This document shows, in pieces, positions 1 to 3,102 of a DNA stretch of 5,552 nucleotides. The notes under the pieces were generated by a model, which made no database searches, had not been told where the DNA came from, and was given only the letters and a program-made list of their open reading frames with translations. The DNA lies in contig PMTP01000117.1 in the NCBI GenBank assembly GCA_003167305.1, positions 22,182 to 27,733 of the forward strand, in the 5' to 3' direction. The position numbers and the translations under genes were made by a program. The number at the start of each line of letters is the position of its first letter. Positions within the stretch are counted from its first letter, which is position 1. This DNA comes from Acidobacteriaceae bacterium (lineage in GTDB: Bacteria; Acidobacteriota; Terriglobia; Terriglobales; Acidobacteriaceae).

Positions 1-395
1 GCCTGCCGCGGCAGGTAAATCCGCTGGGTGTTGGAGCGCGTATCGGGCGGGGTCAGCAGCAGCCCGGCGCCTTCGAGCAACGAGCGGTCGTTGGCGGCCA
101 GGCCCTCCAGCTTCTCGCCGTCGGTCAGCGTCATGCGCAACCACAGGCCGGGCGTGCGCGGGCGGATGGCGAAGCGCTTGTGGATGAGCCGCTCCGGATT
201 GGCGGTTTCGTCGGCAGGGAAGTCGCGGACATAGCAGACCCACTTGACCTGCTCCCAGGCGATGCGTAGCACCTTGCCGCCGAGATCCAGAATTTCCAGC
301 TCGACCGCATCCTGGCCAAAGCTGGCTCCCGCATAGCCGGCGCACCAGTCGCGGGAGAACTTGCGCACGATCACCGGTTTGCGTAAAGAGGCCAT
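1..395 (-). CDS. Conserved protein of unknown function (C-terminus outside window)
   Basis: The minus strand is open from the ATG at 395 to the window edge, giving 131 codons with no stop; the C-terminus is missing. An in-frame ATG at 413 would add six residues (MRQSRT). Neither start has a clear Shine-Dalgarno; 395 is preferred because the conserved-looking sequence starts there. The protein is soluble, with no signal peptide or membrane segment, and looks beta-rich. Visible motifs are KPVIVRKFSRDW (residues 6-17), WEQVKWVCYVRDF (47-59), LRMTLTDGEKLEGLA (86-100) and TPPDTRSNTQRIYLPR (115-130). I recognise this pattern from hypothetical proteins of Acidobacteriota but know no function and give no family number. 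It is transcribed away from the nucleotidyltransferase-like gene, so the two do not share an operon. That the reading frame is real seems secure from the length of the open frame and its ordered motifs. Confidence 0.75.
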   Translation of the reverse strand, partial: MASLRKPVIVRKFSRDWCAGYAGASFGQDAVELEILDLGGKVLRIAWEQVKWVCYVRDFPADETANPERLIHKRFAIRPRTPGLWLRMTLTDGEKLEGLAANDRSLLEGAGLLLTPPDTRSNTQRIYLPRQ

Positions 396-499
396 CGTTC
401 TGGATTGTCGCATGGAACCGGCCAGTGTCGGAAAGGGAAGCTTGCAACTTCGCTCAGTAGAGGTCTAGCCAAAGGGAGCCGCTTGTGATATTGTACTGC

Positions 500-528
500 T
501 TGAAATCATTGCTGGAGTTTGCTGTAAA
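500..528 (+). promoter_or_regulatory. Weak sigma70-type promoter candidate for the nucleotidyltransferase-like gene
   Basis: TTGAAA at 500-505 is followed 17 bases later by TGTAAA (523-528). An alternative reading is TAAAAT (525-530) with a 19-base gap. The -35 matches consensus at five of six positions; the -10 is imperfect in either reading. It lies about 55-60 bases upstream of the ATG at 585, in the most AT-rich part of the divergent intergenic region. On the opposite strand TACAAT (495-490) could be a -10 for the left-hand gene, but no -35 is seen at proper spacing. Confidence 0.3.
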
Positions 529-574
529 ATCAACGGCATCAGTCACTTGGCTGCGGAAAACAACCAGCGGAAGC

Positions 575-579
575 AGGAA
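575..579 (+). promoter_or_regulatory. Ribosome binding site AGGAA
   Basis: AGGAA lies five bases before the ATG at 585. It supports that start for the 719-residue protein. Confidence 0.6.
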
Positions 580-584
580 CACGA

Positions 585-2744
585 ATGCCTGACTACATTT
601 ATCTTCTGGAAAATCGGCTGTCGGCCGACCAGCAAAACGCTCTGCGCCACTTGCGCGAGGTAGCTCGCGAAGCCGGCACCATCCTGTTTCTAACCGGCGA
701 CGCGGTGCGCGATTTGACCAGCGGCCACGCCGTCCGCGCGCTGGAATTGGCCGTGCATGGAAATGCTCTCAAACTCAAGAAAACGATTGAGAACCTCGGT
801 GGCACCGTGTGGGGCGAGGACGAAGTTTCCGGCGCCCTTTACCTGTGTTTTCCCGGCACCGTTCGCGTCGATCTGGTCAGCGCCCACCGCATCGAGTATC
901 CCAAGCCCGGCAAGCCCGTCTATCATCCCGCCACCATTCAGGAAGACCTCCGCCGCCGCGACTTCACCATCAACGCCATGGCCATCTCCCTCAACGAGGG
1001 CTCCTTTGGTCTGCTGATGGACCCGATGAACGGCGCCGCGGACATCGAGTCCCGGACGCTGCGCCTGGTTTCGAATTACGGCTTCCTGGAAGAGCCTTCC
1101 CTGCTGATTCGCGCCACGCGCATCATGACGCGCCTGGGCTGGGAGATGGACCACAAGACCCGCACCCGCTACGCGAACGCCAGGGAAGAAGGCGTCATCG
1201 AGTACCTTTCCGCACAGGCGCGGAGGCAGGAGCTGGAGCAGATCGGCCATGAGGATGAGGGACTGAAGGTCTTGCAGGCGCTCGAAGCCGAGGGTTGGAT
1301 GGACGTCCTTTTTCCGGCCTGGAGCTCCACCAAGGCCGATGAGGAGGGGTTGACGGCGCTGCACGATCTGGCCGTCGAGTTGCTCGTGCAGGGCGTTCAT
1401 GCCGATATGTCCGCGGCGCAGATGCGCTTGCTCACCGCCCGGCTCGCCCCCAAAGAGCTTGCTGCTCTCAAAAAGCAGATGCTGCGCCCCGGCTTTGTCG
1501 AGGAGTGGAACAGCCTGGACGCGCTGGCCGCCGGATTTGCCAAGGCGCTCACCGCCCCGGAGAACTCCGCCCCCTCGGCCTGCTACAAGCTCTTCACAAG
1601 TTATGATCCTGAAGCAGTTCTCTGGCTTGGATTTACCAGCAAGGATGAGGCTGTCAAAGATCGCTTCAATCTCTTCCTCAAGGTCTGGCCCGAAGTTCGC
1701 CAGCGCATGCCCCACGCTCTCTTGCAGGAGATGCGCATTACCGCCGAATTGCCCGCGTACCGCGAGATCGCGCAGTCCGTTTTCCTGGAGCTGCTCGATG
1801 GCAAACTCGCTACGCCGGAAGAAGTCCGCACCTTCCTCGAACCCCATTCTCCGCCTGCTCCGCCTCCCCAGGTCAGCATCAAGCGGACGCGCGCCAAGCG
1901 CGGAGCCGAAGTCAAGCTGAAAGAGGACTCCTTCGACGACGAAGAGGAGGCTGAAGACTCTCTGAACAGCGAAGACGATCTGGACGACATCGGCGGAGAC
2001 GAGGATGAACTTGACCTGGGCCTGGGCCTGAACCTGCCCAAGGTCGAACTAGACATTGACCTCCTCGAGGAATCCGAAACCGCTGCCGAAGACGAGGTCG
2101 AGGATGAGGATGAGGACGTGAATCCGAAACCGGCTGCCAAACCGGAATCGGTCAAGCGTGTTTCCAAGCCACGCAAAGTCGGTCCCACGCTGCCCGCCGC
2201 TGCGCCCGTGGAGGCAGAGATGCCGGCCGCTTTCCCGGTTGCGCCGAAGCCGGAAGAGGCAAACATAATTGCGCCTGCCCCTAAGCCCAAGGCTGAACCC
2301 AAGCCAGCTCCCTCGGCAAAGCCTGCGACAGCAGCCAAGCCCACCGCGCCAACCGCCAGTCCCAAGTCCCAGCCCGCACCGGCCAAGGCTGTCCCGGCTC
2401 AAGCAAGGAAGCCGATGCCCCCGGCAAAGCCCGCGCTTAAGAAGGTACCGGCGAAGACTCCGGCCAAGCCGTCCGTAAAGGCTGCTCAAAAGCCCCCGGC
2501 CAAGGCTGTCGCCAAGCCGCCTATCAAGACTCCGGCCAAGGCTGTTGCCAGGCCGCCTGTCAAGACTCCGGCCAAGGCTGTCGCCAGGCCGCCTGTCAAG
2601 ACTCCGGCCAAGGCCCCGGCTACCAAGTCCGCGCCAGCAAAGAAGAAGCCTGTTGCCGATCCGAGCCCCAAGCCGTCCAAGGCTGCCAAGCCTTCCCAAC
2701 CCGCAGTCAAAAAGCCCGCTCCCAAGCCGGCAAAGAAACGTTAG
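585..2744 (+). CDS. CCA-adding enzyme/poly(A) polymerase-family protein with altered active site and H1-like tail
   Basis: A 719-residue protein starting at ATG 585 (AGGAA five bases upstream) and ending in TAG. Residues about 30-245 follow the class II tRNA nucleotidyltransferase/poly(A) polymerase head: GDAVRD at 38-43, VDLVSAHRIEYPKPG at 95-109, RRRDFTINAMA at 123-133, DPMNG at 146-150, and the RATRIMTRLG helix at 176-185. Family members normally read GGxVRD and then an Asp-x-Asp metal-binding pair. Here the glycine pair is altered (TGDAVRD) and the pair reads Ala52-Leu-Glu54, so normal two-metal catalysis is doubtful. Residues 246-425 are helical and only loosely like the family's C-terminal domain; no HD domain is seen. 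Residues 447-511 are highly acidic and 513-719 are Lys/Pro/Ala-rich like histone H1. Typical bacterial CCA enzymes are roughly 400-500 residues, so the tail is extra. It may bind RNA or DNA without polymerising; the substrate is unknown. Monocistronic by layout. Confidence 0.85.
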   Translation: MPDYIYLLENRLSADQQNALRHLREVAREAGTILFLTGDAVRDLTSGHAVRALELAVHGNALKLKKTIENLGGTVWGEDEVSGALYLCFPGTVRVDLVSAHRIEYPKPGKPVYHPATIQEDLRRRDFTINAMAISLNEGSFGLLMDPMNGAADIESRTLRLVSNYGFLEEPSLLIRATRIMTRLGWEMDHKTRTRYANAREEGVIEYLSAQARRQELEQIGHEDEGLKVLQALEAEGWMDVLFPAWSSTKADEEGLTALHDLAVELLVQGVHADMSAAQMRLLTARLAPKELAALKKQMLRPGFVEEWNSLDALAAGFAKALTAPENSAPSACYKLFTSYDPEAVLWLGFTSKDEAVKDRFNLFLKVWPEVRQRMPHALLQEMRITAELPAYREIAQSVFLELLDGKLATPEEVRTFLEPHSPPAPPPQVSIKRTRAKRGAEVKLKEDSFDDEEEAEDSLNSEDDLDDIGGDEDELDLGLGLNLPKVELDIDLLEESETAAEDEVEDEDEDVNPKPAAKPESVKRVSKPRKVGPTLPAAAPVEAEMPAAFPVAPKPEEANIIAPAPKPKAEPKPAPSAKPATAAKPTAPTASPKSQPAPAKAVPAQARKPMPPAKPALKKVPAKTPAKPSVKAAQKPPAKAVAKPPIKTPAKAVARPPVKTPAKAVARPPVKTPAKAPATKSAPAKKKPVADPSPKPSKAAKPSQPAVKKPAPKPAKKR
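1923..2117 (+). other. Acidic low-complexity linker within the nucleotidyltransferase-like protein
   Basis: Residues 447-511 consist largely of Asp and Glu, with runs such as DDEEEAED (451-458) and EDEVEDEDED (502-511), broken by a short Leu/Gly-rich stretch at about 476-485. It is probably disordered. It sits directly before the strongly basic tail, giving a protein with neighbouring blocks of opposite charge. Confidence 0.8.
2121..2741 (+). other. Histone H1-like Lys/Pro/Ala-rich C-terminal tail
   Basis: Residues 513-719 are dominated by Lys, Pro and Ala in PAKP, PAKA and KKP units with almost no acidic residues in the second half, ending KPAPKPAKKR. Such tails occur in histone H1 and in bacterial H1-like proteins and bind nucleic acid through charge without a fold. 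That role is inferred from composition only. Confidence 0.75.
2502..2609 (+). repeat. Three tandem 36-bp units in the basic tail
   Basis: Units begin at 2502, 2538 and 2574, each opening with AAGGCTGT and ending with ACTCCGGCC. They encode KAVAKPPIKTPA, KAVARPPVKTPA and KAVARPPVKTPA (residues 640-675). Units two and three are nearly identical at the DNA level. A degenerate copy precedes them and a partial copy follows. The 36-bp length keeps the frame whatever the copy number, so the tail length could vary between strains. Confidence 0.9.
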
Positions 2745-2760
2745 GTGCAATTCAAATAGT

Positions 2761-2820
2761 TCATTGCAATAATGGTTTGACAGTTGTAATAATGGTTGCA
2801 TAATCGCAATAACGTTTTAG
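2761..2820. repeat. Three direct repeats with exact 20-bp period over a promoter
   Basis: Units 2761-2780, 2781-2800 and 2801-2820 align without gaps. The cores are TTGCAATAATGGTT (2764-2777), TTGTAATAATGGTT (2784-2797) and TCGCAATAACGTTT (2804-2817). Unit 1 matches unit 2 at 14 of 20 positions and unit 3 at 14 of 20, counted by eye. A looser TGCAAT occurs at 2746-2751. The stretch is AT-rich, non-coding, and overlaps the -35 and -10 elements. A spacing near two helical turns puts the sites on one DNA face, as in an operator bound by an oligomeric regulator. No regulator is encoded in the window. Confidence 0.7.
2777..2804 (+). promoter_or_regulatory. Near-consensus sigma70-type promoter for the pilus-like genes
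   Basis: A perfect TTGACA (2777-2782) is followed after 16 bases by CATAAT (2799-2804), five of six matches to TATAAT. Transcription would start near 2811, about 35 bases before the GTG of the short membrane ORF, and would read on into the CpaE-like gene. Repeat unit 1 ends in the -35, unit 2 fills the spacer, and unit 3 starts in the -10 region, so a protein on the repeats would compete with RNA polymerase. Confidence 0.65.
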
Positions 2821-2834
2821 TACTTGCTGAAAGC

Positions 2835-2839
2835 AGGGG
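2835..2839 (+). promoter_or_regulatory. Ribosome binding site AGGGG for the short membrane ORF
   Basis: AGGGG lies six bases before the GTG at 2846. A stop codon (TAG, 2840-2842) just upstream in the same frame excludes any earlier start, so this site is the main evidence that the short ORF is translated. Confidence 0.5.
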
Positions 2840-2845
2840 TAGAGT

Positions 2846-3007
2846 GTGCATTCGTTTGCCTGGGGGCCGGCGCTCATCGTACTCATCGTGGTGACCTTCA
2901 CTGATGTGCGCAACCGGCGCTTTCTCAACAGGCTGTTGCTTCTTTTCCTGCTGGCCGGATCGCGGTTTCCGGTTGCAGCGGTGGCGGGCACGGCATTCGC
3001 TCGTTAA
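2846..3007 (+). CDS. Short membrane ORF resembling the N-terminus of an A24 prepilin peptidase, probably a remnant
   Basis: A 53-codon frame runs from GTG 2846 (AGGGG six bases upstream) to TAA at 3005-3007. It has a hydrophobic segment (about residues 6-18), then TDVRNRRFLNRLL (19-31), then a second hydrophobic run to about residue 38. In A24 prepilin peptidases of the TadV/CpaA type, the first membrane helix ends in a catalytic Asp within a 'tDlrxRrIPNxL' motif; Asp20 and the Arg-Arg fit, but the Ile-Pro is Phe-Leu. The rest of the enzyme, including the second catalytic Asp in the GxGD motif, is absent, and neither other frame downstream restores it. Full family members are about 150 residues or more, so it cannot be a working peptidase. 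It sits between a good promoter and a CpaE-like gene, as expected for a Tad-type locus. It could be a decayed gene kept as a leader ORF, or a small membrane protein. Confidence 0.5.
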   Translation: MHSFAWGPALIVLIVVTFTDVRNRRFLNRLLLLFLLAGSRFPVAAVAGTAFAR

Positions 3008-3086
3008 GGGTTTACGTGGGCAGGATGTGCAACACGCAATCAGCTCAACGGTTTTCGGTTAACCTAGAAGGAACGTTGTACGCAGC

Positions 3087-3092
3087 AGGGGG
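3087..3092 (+). promoter_or_regulatory. Ribosome binding site AGGGGG for the CpaE-like gene
   Basis: AGGGGG lies ten bases before GTG 3103. The spacing is slightly long but the match is strong. A competing TAAGGG (3005-3010), which overlaps the stop of the preceding ORF, lies five bases before an in-frame GTG at 3016. Confidence 0.45.
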
Positions 3093-3102
3093 CAGCAATC
3101 CA

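Noticed and set aside
396..584. RNA gene or riboswitch in the divergent intergenic region
   Set aside because: No stable hairpin series, tRNA-like cloverleaf or recognisable aptamer was seen in this 189-base stretch.
690..1847. 385-codon open frame on the minus strand
   Set aside because: It lies wholly inside the nucleotidyltransferase-like gene, whose plus-strand protein has clear family motifs and a ribosome site. The minus-strand translation shows no recognisable motif and is a by-product of GC-rich codon use.
2746..2768. Inverted repeat TGCAAT / ATTGCA with an 11-base loop just after the stop at 2744
   Set aside because: Only six weak pairs and no T-run, so it is not a convincing terminator. 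It more likely reflects the TTGCAAT repeat motif. No intrinsic terminator was found for the nucleotidyltransferase-like gene.
1601..2801. Minus-strand frames of 261 and 250 codons rich in Ser, Gly, Leu and Arg
   Set aside because: They are antisense to the acidic and Lys/Pro/Ala-rich tail; their low-complexity translations mirror that repeat DNA.
2761..2820. CRISPR-like or replication-origin reading of the 20-bp repeats
   Set aside because: The units are contiguous with no spacers, so not CRISPR. There is no replication initiator gene or DnaA-box cluster, and the overlap with a promoter fits an operator better.
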